From Atherix ibis (lineage: Eukaryota; Arthropoda; Insecta; Diptera; Athericidae), in the NCBI GenBank assembly GCA_958298945.1, contig OY282609.1, forward strand, positions 64,142,220-64,206,219: a DNA stretch of 64,000 bases, read 5' to 3'. This document shows positions 49,117 through 60,071 of the stretch, piece after piece. The translations under genes were made by a program, and so were the position numbers. Position 1 is the stretch's first letter. Each line of letters starts with the position of its first letter. The notes beneath the pieces were generated by a model. The model was not told where the DNA came from and did not search any database. It saw only the letters and a list, made by a program, of their open reading frames with translations.

Positions 49117-51625
49117 TTACACAATACACTTATGGCACAGCTGTTCTAGCCTAGGTGTATGTGGGATTGGCTCGAGTAGAACAATGTTCTTCCAGAATTG
49201 CGATTTGTATCGTTCGTCAGTTATCATTAGAGGAGATGGGTACCAGTTAGGTAGGGTAACCTGAGAGGACTTGTATTTATTTACGGAATTCTTTATTAGT
49301 CGATTTGGGTGATTACCTTTTTTGGATAGGTATTTTTCTGCCAGGTGTAACATATATTGTAGAAGTGGTTTTTCTCCACAAGTTTTATATAGAACGTTGT
49401 TGGAATAGTGCTTTTGGTTTTCCCTTCTGTACAGTTCCGTGCAGGTTCTGAGAATTCTTCTCTCCAAGGCTTCTAATTTATTAATGAGAGTTCTTGAGAT
49501 AGAGAACCAGATGGGAAAGGCGTAACTGAGGATAGGTCTTATTAACTGCTTATATAAAAGCAGCTTCGTTTGAGTGGATAAGCCGTGTCTCTTTTTAACT
49601 AGGAACGCTATTTTGTGATAGGCCCAGCACGTTTTACGAATGGTGAACTTTGCGTGCGTGTTAAATTTAAATAGCTCCGAGAAATTCACACCCAGGTATT
49701 TGAGCTTTTTCGAAGTTTTCACAACTGTGCTATTGATACTGATATTTACATGGCTTTTCCGGACCGATCGCTTAAACCCTCTGCGGACAGAGTTTCTTAT
49801 ACATAATACTTGAGTTTTTTTCGGTATTTATGTGGATTCCCCATGTTTTATAATAATCTATCAGGATATTTAGTCCCCTTTCTATCGTAAGTTTTGCATA
49901 ATTTGGATTAGGATTATGCGCGTATAAGAGAGTATCATCTGCGTAAAAGACAGTTTGATATTCATTAGATTGTGGTGCGTCAGAAATAAATATGGAGTAT
50001 AGTAATGGGCCCGAAACTGAACCCTGAGGGACACCTCTTTGCATTTTATATTCCCTAGATTTATGTTCTCCGTATAGTATTTTAAAATTTCGATTTTGAA
50101 AGAAAGAACGGTAGATAAGTAGCAGGTTTTTATCCACGCCAGCTTTTAAGAAGTTTGTCAAAAGCCTTTTGAATGTCTAAACTGCATATCAGCGTAGAAG
50201 CTTTACTATTCCGTGCTACTGATACATCTGAGTGAAGTTTGAGCAACGCATCGGTTGTTGAGTGCTGTTTCCTGATAGTTCCCAAATGCGTTGGCTATAC
50301 CCTCTGCTCCTCCCTGGATAGGATTAATAAGTTCATCAAAAATTATACTTTGGTTTGAACGGTTGCGCCCAGAAATCCTGTTTATTTCGCGATAAACATC
50401 GGGTCCCGGTTGTATTTTTTGTAAGTGTTGTTTCAGTTAACCGTCGAAATGTACTTTAACCCTTTCCCTTATCAGTGTAACATAGATAGGCAGTTTATTT
50501 TTGAAAGCTGTGTCTTATAATCATCTGAAATTTTGCTGAAGTTTGTGTGGAATATTTTCTTCAGTTCCTTTCTCCAAATTTGCCTTATTTTGAATAGTTT
50601 CAAAATGCTTTTCGGCAGATTACTATATTGGTTATTATAAGATTTTCTTCTTGCTATAGTTTTTTCTAGAGCACATTTTACCGATCCGTTGAATTTTAAT
50701 ATAAAATAATCTAGTTCTTTGTTGGAATAGTTTATCTCTGACGAGATAACGATATTATTTAAGTGCTTGTCCAATTGTTTTTTAAAGGAATTCCAATTAG
50801 TGTTTCTGTAATCGAATTGATTAATGGTCTTATTGCACCAAAACCTGATTTGGTCTGTCAGGTTGAAACAAATATGGACTGGGAAATGATCCGAGTGGTA
50901 TATAGAAGTTTTTAATATACTGGTACCTCCTAAAAAATTGTGTATATTAGAGGATACAATAAACATATCTATAATTGATCCGCTACTAGGCCGTGTAGGC
51001 TCGAATGGACTGAGGATGTCTAGGTAGTTAATGCCACTGTTTTGATGTAGCCATCTCTCGATTGCTACGCCGTTAGTATTTTTAATAGTATCCCCCCAGA
51101 TTGTTTTTCTGGAGTTGAGATCACCTCCCGCAATGATCTCGCAGTCCGTACAATGGAGGTTGTTGAGAAAAGCAAGTAGATAAGAGATTTCCTGAACCGG
51201 ACAAGAGGGTCTAATATAAATTGAAACAAATATTAAGTTCATGCTTGTACCCCTCGCCGTTATAGTTATTTTGATACAAGTTGTGGAAATGTTTTCCGAA
51301 TTAAAATTAAAATGGCAGAGCTATTATTATACCAGAGGGCATAAAATTTTGTAGATATTCTACAAAATTTTATGCCCTCTGGTATAATAATAGCTCTGCC
51401 ATTTACATTATCATTTCTAACAATACGAAAATTTGGTATCTTTAAATTATGTTGTTTCCTTAGCCTAGTTTCATTAATAAAATATATATAATTACCACAA
51501 TCGTTTATGAAATTATTCAGTTCGATTCTACGATCGTAGCCGACAAGAGAGCATGCATTTAGTGCAATAATTTCTAACTTACCTGAGAGCCCTGGTGGCA
51601 AATTTCCTATGGTTCCGGTCCGCAT
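49117..51625 (-). pseudogene. jockey-type ORF2 (endonuclease and reverse transcriptase), broken
   Basis: Begins at the ATG at 51625 (MRTGTIGNLPPG), overlapping ORF1. Endonuclease motifs: NACSLVG, INETRLR (catalytic Glu), GDLNSRKTIWGD, GSIIDMFIVSS and SDHFPV. The reverse transcriptase retains motif A (SLDIQKAFDK near 50170), GVPQGSVSGPLL, and the catalytic YADD (near 49940), then YLGVNFS and a C-terminal domain ending LEQLCHKCIV at 49117. The segment between the endonuclease and motif A lacks the fingers and has several stops. Frames change near 51290, 50470 and 49770. Confidence 0.88.
51310..51404. repeat. perfect 46-bp inverted repeat with 3-base loop
   Basis: Arms 51310-51355 and 51359-51404 are exact reverse complements. 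The right arm is the native endonuclease coding sequence (GRAIIIPEGIKF on the minus strand) and the left arm is its inverted duplicate, which breaks the ORF2 reading frame. Confidence 0.95.
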
Positions 51626-52987
51626 AGTTCACTAACAAACATGAGGTAGGCGTATCTCCTTTCCTGCAGGGTTGCCATCCTGTTCAAAGTTGGCATGAAG
51701 TTGTTAACTTTCTTCAGTAGTGTCGGTAGGTTGCATCCAAATAGCTCCTCTGACTGGTGCAAGAAATCTGCAAAACATCCTGATTCTGGAGGCGTGTTTT
51801 GTCTGCTATCTGACTGCTTTTTCCCAGCTGCAGCTCCTTTTGTGATATCCGCGAATGTCACTCTAGGTGTGACAAATCTATTCACAGATTGGATAGCTAG
51901 TTCGCGCCTGGCTCTTGCTTCAACTTGCTTTTCTTGCTTTTTAGATCGCAAGCGGACTACAAGCTCCTTATAGTATTTGCATCCCCTGTAGCTAGCGGGA
52001 TGCCCATATTCTCCACAGTTTGTGCAGAACGCTGTATTTTCCTCCTTTTCGAGGCGTCTGCACTCGTTTGGTCCATGCTTCTCACTGCATTTCACACATT
52101 TATAATGCATGAGGCAGTTCGATACAGTACGGCCAAACTTTTGACAGTTTTTACACTGTATTGGTCCTCTGCTTCGTAGTTTTTCCCACCTAATCCGTTG
52201 GTGGAGAATATATTCCTTATGTCGAAGCTGAGCTACGTTAAACCCAGGATTGTACTGCACCAGGAACAAGTTTGAAGGAATATTCTTTATTTCCGAAACC
52301 TTCGTTTTATATCGGATTATATTATGGATATTATCTTTCCCATATAAGATCGCTAGCTCCTTTATCTGACTTCGTTTATAAAATGGCTGACATTCAATTT
52401 AAAGCAATTTATAGGAGGTACTCTGGGTTCTGAGTTCCTTTCAAAACTTTCCTTTATCTGAAGTTTTGAGTTCCTTTCAAAACTTTCCTTTATCTGACTT
52501 CGTTTACAAAATGGCTGACATTCAATTTAAAGCAATTTATAGGAGGTACTCTGGGTTCTTTCCTTGCTACACTTGCTCCAGGTCTCTTGTCGTTTACTTC
52601 TTGATTTTTTGCGCTGGTATTATTTACCATAGCGCTTTCGTCTGCCAATAAAGAAAATCTATTTTCACTCACTAGGCTGCTCTCACTAGGTTGCGCCTTC
52701 AACTTTTTTGCTTTCTTCATTGTCTTGTCCTGTGTACTTGATTGAACCTTGATGACCTCTGTCACAGATTTGTCTTTATCTGAGACATTCTTCCTCTTAT
52801 TTGAGGTCTTGAAGCTCACTTGCTCGAGTTCATTTCGAAGGTTGAAATAAATTCCAACCTGCTCCATAAACGCGGTAATATCTGTTCCCAATCTTTTCTT
52901 TTCGGAAAGAAGATCACCGAACATTTTGACGTCCCCGTCCGGGACTATCGTGTCGTCCTCCGAAATTTCCATCCTTCGAAGAGACAT
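51607..52987 (-). pseudogene. jockey-type ORF1 (gag-like, CCHC knuckles), broken
   Basis: Starts at the ATG at 52987 (MSLRRMEISEDD); the first part is open to 52490, where a stop falls inside a duplicated block (52361-52559). The second part, open to 51607, carries three zinc-knuckle units. The first (CKNCQKFGRTVSNC) has its His replaced by Arg, the second is CVKCSEKHGPNEC, and the third is CTNCGEYGHPASYRGC. The product of an intact element would be an RNA-binding, nucleocapsid-like protein. Confidence 0.85.
52361..52559. repeat. nested tandem duplications in jockey ORF1
   Basis: A 71-bp block at 52361-52431 recurs at 52489-52559 with one visible difference. Between them a shorter ~29-bp block occurs at 52432-52460 and 52469-52497. 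The arrangement introduces a stop into ORF1. Confidence 0.9.
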
Positions 52988-53216
52988 CTTCGAATTGATG
53001 GTCAGCAATTTATTAACACACTTTTTTTATTTTTTTATTTTGTATGTCACTAATTTAACGTCTACAAAATTAACTACAAGTAATTTAAGCAAAAAGTCAA
53101 TATTGTTATTGAAAATTATTTAACACTCAGATTATATGTTCTATTACTTCCACAACACAACAGAGAATCAACATCTAACCTGTCTGACTCAATAACCAAT
53201 AACTATATCAATCAAC

Positions 53217-53230
53217 CGTAACGCACTACA
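53217..53230. repeat. target-site duplication, right copy
   Basis: Second copy of CGTAACGCACTACA, directly at the 5' end of the jockey-type element. Confidence 0.9.
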
Positions 53231-53339
53231 GAAAAACATCGTAACTTTTCATGATCTACAGGAGTTCGTAGTTACCAGGCGATGTTTAAACTTGTACTTT
53301 GCTGATACCCTTCTCATTATTTTTCATCCATACCTCGTA

Positions 53340-54116
53340 TCCTTCAGCTGAAGAAGAACACCATAAAGATTTCTTGTATGGTATATGAATAAAAATATTA
53401 TTTGCAGTAGTTTTTATTCATACACATTTTTTAATCAAAATATTTTTTTTGTTTGAAAAGCATAATTATAAATAAGTGAAAGTAATTAGTAAATGTTATT
53501 ATTCTCTCTTATTATTTTCAATTAAAGAAGTTTAAAGAAAATTTTAAAATTAAGTTGCTTTCGTTGAAAAGAAAAATATATTTTATTAAATCGTATAATA
53601 GAAATAAAATAACTGCAAACATAGCTGCTTAAGGGTAAGCAATAATTCGTTTTTTAAATAGTTTTTTTTAATGAAAATTTGCGTAGAGTAAAATTTTTAG
53701 AAGCATACAAGTTCAAGTAATACTGTATATACAATAATAAGGGCCGACGATTATGAAAACATGTTCTTATATTATTCATATTATACAAGTAGAAGTGGTA
53801 CACTGTATTCGTATATGATTATTTAGGAAAAATACATTGTTAGCGCATAAAATACGCAAAGTCTAATGAGAAAGAGATAAACGGGCGGGGAATTAACAAT
53901 AATATTCTTATTATAAGAGTAAAGGGGTTGTGGGAATGTACACCCTTACCAAACAATATTCTGACGGCTCTTATTCCACATTTCATTTTCATTTTGGTTC
54001 TCGTGTTCGTGAAAGGTCGCGCACGAGTGTACGTACGAAATAATTAGTAAAATAACATGACGTGAAAAATGTTCAAGCATCTAGGAGGCGAGTTAATTAA
54101 AAGTTGATACATGAAA
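53340..54116. other. AT-rich non-coding stretch
   Basis: No feature recognised. Confidence 0.5.
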
Positions 54117-54356
54117 TTAATTAAAACATGTGCTCTCCCACTTAAGTAAGGGCCATTCAGAGGAATTGTTTTCCTCCAACAGGCAACCGAACGCGTTCAC
54201 TGGGGCCACTCCGGTAGCTAGAGGCATCCATCCCGCAACCCCTTTTATCAATTTCTTATCCAACATCTTCTCTACGCCATCGACATCATCACCTTCCTTT
54301 ACATCGTTGTTTTCTACTTTAACGTGCATGCTGGCGTCTACAATTTTGTTTGCCAT
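54117..54356 (-). other. possible coding exon, 79-codon open frame
   Basis: A minus-strand ATG frame (start MANKIVDASMHVKV, then DVDGVEKMLDKKL, GVAGWMPLATGVAPVN) with higher GC than its surroundings and mixed, protein-like composition. The opposite strand is also open, so coding cannot be proven. No family recognised; no flanking splice sites were established. Confidence 0.3.
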
Positions 54357-54411
54357 TCAATCAACGGCAACCGGGAATCTGTATGATGGCCAACTTTCAA
54401 CTCCCCCCTAA

Positions 54412-57210
54412 TCGTAACTTACAGTGCAAAGAGAGAAATATAGGGAATACGGATCCCCATATTGCATTGGTATGCCCCTCAAGTAAGCTTCGTTAACTTG
54501 GCCTATTCTACGCTAACAAAAACCACCGAACTCGTTCTCGTAATTAACCATAGTGGTCCCAGATCCCTACTGTGATCGTATAGTGCCAACAATTCCATTT
54601 CTTTTTAATTTTTAACAAAATATTTTCTATACTCTCCTACTCCATGCTATTTTTCTCTCCTTGGTTGGCTTCATTTGCTTGACCTAGCATTCTAGTGGAA
54701 AGTTTTTTGTGTAGTCAAAAAGAATTTAGGTTTCGTCCTCATTTCTTTCATCTGTCGTCAACTATCATTTTATTTCTTATCATATTGTTAGTATTTTTAC
54801 TTATTAAAGTTGGCCACACAGAGGAAAATAAATGAAATAATATACATGCAAAAAGTAAATATTTATACTTTCTCACATAATATAAAATTTGCCTTTGCCT
54901 TGTGCAAAATAAGTTTCAGTCTTTATTCTAGAAAACAGATACTGGTACATATTCGTATTAACTACTTAGGGTTGATTTCTTAGGTAGGCAAATGTGAAAA
55001 TTTATAATTAACTTAACTCAAATTGACGTCATAATTTCCACACAGCTAATGCATTTCTAAGTAAGATTTTTTCTTCATCCATGTTTGGTTAAATAGAAAA
55101 TTTGAAATAAAGAAAAGTGAAAAAATTATTTACATTACTTCACTTGCACTGCAATCACGCTAATGTACGAACGCACCGCACCAGTAGGGTGGTATTTACG
55201 AAAATATATACTCGTACATAAATATAGTTCGGAAGTAAATATAAGGTATACAAAAATTTCTAAAGTGCAAAAATAAAAAAAAGGAATAAAAAGCTTACAC
55301 GAAATATCGACCTCATTTGCTGGAGCCTCGCTAATTATAAGTGTGTGTTTCGAAGCTAATGAATCTATCTTGTCGTAATTAGTTCGTGGAACCAATTAGT
55401 AGTAATGATGTGTAGAAGTAAAATTTTTACATTTTTACGCATACTATATTATAACTGATTAAAGGATGGAAAAAATTAATTCCCTTACTTATGTTCTTAG
55501 AGTTTTAAAAAAAAAAGTTTGTTTTTTTTGAAAATATTTGCATACTTAAATATTTATACCCGTATAGAAATAATAACATTTAAATATCTTTAGAGATAGA
55601 AGAATCTATGAAAAGGATGACATTGAAAGAGAACATATTAATTAGTTAATTTACTTACTTACGTTTAAAAAATTCAGCTATAGAATATATTGAATAAATT
55701 AAAAGTTTAAATTATTACGGAAATTTCTTTAAAAAAATCTCGTCATAATTAACTATGAAGAAATTAATAAATTAGTTAATTTTGAATAAATAGATATAAT
55801 CTATTTCCATATTTGACTTGAAAAAATTTGAATTACAAAAAAAAAAATTAAAATACTGAATCAAGTAATAAATAATAATTTATTATTATTATTTATTATT
55901 AATACTTTATTCAAATTTTCCATACAATTCAACTGAAATTCCCAAAAACTCGTACTATCCCATAACATTCAAATCAGTATTCTTCCTTTTACATAAATAT
56001 GCAATAATTTATTCGTGGGAATTTTTTATATATTGATCAATTATTATATCTCAAGAAATCTTAAATATTATTTAAACATTATTTAAATTAATATCATTTA
56101 TACATTCTATAAATAAATTTAAAGCTTTACATAGTTTATTTTATCAAAAATATTGAAAATAGAATAATGAACAGATTTTTTTCGAATTATTAGCAGCATG
56201 TCGATGATGAAGTTTGCTATAGTAACCGTTCATACAGAGAACATAAGACGCACACTTACTCTTCCGAAAATAGTCCTTTCTCATCCCAACCATCACAGCA
56301 ATGCAAAAGCTGGCAAAGTACGGTACGGAGAGTAAGCGCCATTCCAAGTATCAGATATTATTATGGCAGCATTCATTAGAGCTCACTAATTACTCCCAGC
56401 TTTAATGAATAAGCTCTAATGAACCACTTTCCGTTAATTAAAAGTGGAGTAAAGTGGTCTCGCGTCTGCTAGCAGCATCAAGGGGATTGAATTCTTACTC
56501 TTTAGCGCCCAAAAGTTTCCCCTTGCATCCGCAATCTGCTAGTTCTACTATTCTTCTCGTTTATTTTTAAGATCCCTCATTTCCAGTGAAGAGCAGCAAA
56601 TCTTTCATATCGAATTTGTTTGTATTCACCACAGTTGCACCCATACTTTTCTTCATTTCACATTACATTCACATTCATCTACACATACTTATTAATACTA
56701 CTTTTTCAAACATTACTGTTTGAAATTGTTCCTCTAATTTTCGTTTTTCCCTAAAGCTTTTACCGTTCTTCGTTAGTTCTTTTAAAAAGGTCCTTTTGCT
56801 ACTATTTTCAGAATTCACCACCAACCAGACTGAACGAATATCAAACAGATGTAACTAACAAATACACATTCACATACACATTCTTTTAGTCAGGAGATAC
56901 ACAAAATTCCACAATTAGTTTATATAAGAGAGTAAGTATCCTCATCGTTAAGAATAATACTTACCAGATTAGCTTCTCTTTGGTTTTCGTTGTAAAAATA
57001 TTGAGTCTATCAGGGTCACAATTTAGTTTTTTTGTACCTTTTTTTACCTATTTTGCACAATAATTTTTTCATTAATGATTTTGTTTATATAATTTATTGC
57101 TCATATTATACAGTCTCATTTCAGTGTCAATCGTAACAGCATATAAATAATTTTATGAAATAAATTTTACTAAACATGTGGGATATATTAAATATTAGAT
57201 TCGTAGTTAA
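54412..57210. other. AT-rich non-coding stretch
   Basis: No gene supported. It holds a TA-rich palindromic tract near 55865-55905 and, at 56404-56440, the second copy of a 37-bp motif also found at 14329-14365. It also has an inverted pair TTCATTAGAGCT/AGCTCTAATGAA (56372-56383, 56412-56423). Confidence 0.5.
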
Positions 57211-57212
57211 TA

Positions 57213-58348
57213 CGAGGGTCATTCAATAAGTCCTTAGAAAATCCGAGAAATTGCACGATTTATAGAATATGAATTTATACAAAGTTTAATACTTTTGTCC
57301 AAAATTTTTGTGCCAAAAAGAAATTATCAAATATATTCAGTTCATGGCACATCTGCACCTGTGTTTGCGACGGTTTACAATTGAGGTGCCTATGAACATC
57401 GTTCAGGACGCCCAGTTGAGGTGCCTACTCCTGAAATCATCGACAAAATCCACGATCTGATTTTGAACGATCGGCGAATTAAAGTGCGCGAATTAGTTGA
57501 GGCCACGGGCATATCACAAGGTACAGTCGCTTCAATTTTGCATGAAAAATTGTCTGTGAAGAAAATTTCGGCAACATGGGTGCCGCGTTTGCTCTCAGAG
57601 GAGAATAAGCGCAATCGTGTAGTGGACTCTGCGGCTATGTTGGCACTCTTTCATCGCAATCCTGCCGAATTCGTTCGTCGATATGTCACTGTGGACGAAA
57701 CCTGGATACACTACTACACTCCAGAAATGAAGGGACAGTCATCACAGTGGATTATCAAGGGTAAACTGTAAAAAAAGGCTCCGAAGAAGGCAAAAACTGT
57801 GCCATCGGCCGGTAAGGTGATGGCCACGGTCTTTTGGGTTTCGCAGGGCATCATTTTTATCGACTACTTGGAAAAAGGAAAAACAATAACAGGAGCGTAT
57901 TACGCGTCGTTATTGCAACGGTTGAGCGAGGAAATCAAAGAGAAACGCCCCCATCTGAAGAAGAAAAAAATCCTCTTGCATCAGGACAATGCGCGTTTGC
58001 ACACCTGCGCTGTTTCCATGGCCAAAATTGTGGAATTGAGAATGGAATTGTTGCAGCATCCCGCTTATTCACCAGATTTGGCCCCGAGTGACTATTTTCT
58101 TTCCCCCAATCTGAAGAAATGGCTTGGTGGACGACAGTTCACTTCCAACGAGGACGTCATTGCTCAAACGGATGAGTATTTTGCAGAACTTCCGAAATCC
58201 TATTTTTTGGACGGGATAAAAATTTTGGAAAAACGGTTAGAAAAGTGTATGAGCTAAAAGAAGAATGTGTTGAAAAATAAAAATTTTTTTTTTTTAAAAA
58301 AAACACTTTTTTTTCATCTTTTTCTAAGGACTTATTGAACGACCCTCG
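57213..58348 (+). mobile_element. mariner B2 (irritans-type), deleted 5' coding region
   Basis: An 1136-bp element flanked by TA (57211-57212, 58349-58350), with TIRs CGAGGGTCATTCAATAAGTC and an inverted partner ending at 58348. Compared with the B2 copy at 26143-27404, the leader and first coding part between GAAATTGC (near 57260) and GTTCATGGCAC (near 57341) are replaced by ~80 bp of unrelated AT-rich DNA. A second gap (near 57381) is filled with 12 bases copied from just downstream. From 57421 the protein continues, and the triad is intact (VTVDETW, HQDNARLHT, LAPSDYF). A small insertion near 57770 and a 2-bp deletion near 58250 break the frame. Confidence 0.92.
57421..58257 (+). pseudogene. 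mariner B2 transposase, partial
   Basis: Two open segments, 57421-57771 (second helix-turn-helix, WVPRLLSEENK linker, first catalytic Asp) and 57799-58257 (second and third Asp). A short insertion with a stop separates them. The C-terminal IELKEECVEK is out of frame because two bases are missing. The first helix-turn-helix is deleted. Confidence 0.87.
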
Positions 58349-58350
58349 TA

Positions 58351-59479
58351 TTGAAGGGCATATCAGATAAAATATTATACAATATATAAAAAAATATTCA
58401 TGTGCTAATTTTGGAAATTTTTGTAAATTAATACTTTTGATCATAATCAGGAATGTATAAATTTTTTGAAGGTATTTTGAAAAAGGATTTATTTGGTAGT
58501 GTCTGCTACAATTATCTCATTATCAATGGAAGTTGTATCGTACTTTGCCAATTACTGTACGATGATCTATTTAACAATTATGGATTCAGTATTTTCATTA
58601 ATTAACATCTTCCCATATATGGTTTTCGCATTTTCGTCTCTGTATCATTGTTCCATTGTAGCCAAAGTTTTATTTCCATGTCTCGTACCTACAGCTACAT
58701 ACGTTACTTCTCATAATATCCAAAGTCAATCCATTTTGCCGACATTTATTTCGTAATTTCTTTATATGGTGTGCATGTGACGTCCGCATGATTAATGATC
58801 ATCGTGATAATTAGAGGCTTTTTCAATTATCTAATTGGGCAACACAATTATATTGTAGGATAGTAATGGGCGGTGGTTCAACCACATTCACCATTCACTA
58901 TCGGATCTGTCAGCCTTCCCGGCTTTCCGCTTCTCCATCCTTTCGAAACCAACAAAATTAAGCAGGTTGACTATAGTGCGTTCCCACAATAAAAGCTTTA
59001 AATATATATGTAATTTTATCAAAAAATTGCTTTCGTCCGTTTAACCGAATTTAGATGTACTCTTAGGTAACATTTTCTCTCATAAGAATAATACGACAAA
59101 CCGAAAATACGAGTAAATTCGCATACGTATATAAATGAGCACGCAGCCAACTCATTTACAATTATTGCACTGTAGAAGTAAGGTAATTTGTTAAAGTACC
59201 ACGGTTAGAATTTTGCTTGTCCGTCTTTATTCTTTTTATATATTTATACCAGCATATGATGTTTTCTATGTAATTAATTAGCTGAAGAGTAAGCATAAAT
59301 AAGTAAAATGGCATAATACTCTCCTACTTTCATGGTGTAGTATATCGTTCCATTACTCTACATTAGTTATAAATAGGAAACAATACATAATTTTTACAGA
59401 ATATATTTTTATATTGATTACAATTGATAAAAAAAATTCGCAGCCTCTTTTACCTTCATCGTCATAATGCACGCGTCTA
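58351..59479. other. AT-rich non-coding stretch
   Basis: No supported gene. An 87-codon hydrophobic open frame at 58493-58756 lacks recognisable similarity and is probably chance. Confidence 0.45.
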
Positions 59480-59481
59480 TA

Positions 59482-59760
59482 CGAGGTGGGGCAAATGTGG
59501 ATAATACCACACGATCCTATAGAGCAACGATGCGCCATCGAATTTTATGTGAAAATATTTATTTTTATCAAGAACACAAGTTAATCATCAGTCGCATAAG
59601 GCATTTTTGATGGGCCAAGAAGCAGTGAAAGGCGAACTGCACTCAGGAAGGCCTTAAAAATCAAAAATCGCTGAAAATGAAAATGAGTGAGGGCTGTTGT
59701 GAGGGATTACTCATAAGTTTCGATTAACATTCAAAGAATCCTAAGTATTCGCAAATATTT
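59482..59760 (+). mobile_element. mariner D, 5' fragment
   Basis: Begins after TA (59480-59481) with CGAGGTGGGGCAAATGTGG, similar to the D TIR. It reads IEFYVK near 59540, then AFLMGQEAV...LHSGRP and VRAVVRDYS, the helix-turn-helix half seen in the other D copies. Stops and small indels are frequent, and the rest of the element is absent. Confidence 0.65.
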
Positions 59761-60069
59761 TTCACACATGAATTTTGCTTATTAAGATACGAGCAATTAT
59801 TTTTGTATGCAAATAATTTCAATAATTGTTTGTGCATTTCTGGGTATATTTTTAAGCAAGTATTTATTAACGTAGACATAATATCCTAACATCTTTATAG
59901 TCGCTTAATAGGAACTGGAATAGAGAAAATAACATTTTTTGGAACAGATTTATATCGCAAAAGTAATAATTTTCAAGATACACTTATCAGATAATCGTCA
60001 GGCTTAAAAAAAATTCTTATACGAAATAAAAATCAATAATTGAATTTTTAATAATTACGAGTATATGTG
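59761..60069. other. AT-rich spacer
   Basis: Nothing recognised between mariner D and mariner B1. Confidence 0.5.
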
Positions 60070-60071
60070 TA

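Larger units (their letters stand above)
48786..53216 (-). mobile_element. jockey-clade non-LTR retrotransposon, near full-length
   Basis: Minus-strand element of about 4.4 kb with a 5' leader (53216-52988), ORF1 (gag) and ORF2 (endonuclease plus reverse transcriptase). Its 3' terminus is made of TTGAA repeats (AATTCAATTCAATT on the plus strand). A perfect 14-bp target-site duplication, CGTAACGCACTACA, lies at 48772-48785 and 53217-53230. It has no RNase H, consistent with jockey. ORF1 and ORF2 overlap by 19 bp in different frames (51607-51625). Lesions are a nested duplication in ORF1, a 46-bp foldback in the endonuclease, and a deletion of the reverse transcriptase fingers. It sits inside a mariner D. 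Confidence 0.93.
48276..53337 (-). mobile_element. mariner D, split by a jockey-type retrotransposon
   Basis: The two ends of one minus-strand mariner: 48276-48785 and 53231-53337, with TIRs CGAGGTGTGGCAGGAAAGTA and the inverted CGAGGTATGGATGAAAAATA, flanked by TA at 48274-48275 and 53338-53339. Without the retrotransposon it is only ~617 bp. It keeps a helix-turn-helix segment (RPSNIESYKNVKWVRAFVRLDRRLT, in pieces around 48590-48690) and a catalytic-end piece RPYSYDLSPCEIFLLPKIENHL near 48470-48540. The rest is deleted. Same family as 12225-12815 and 59482-59760. Confidence 0.8.
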
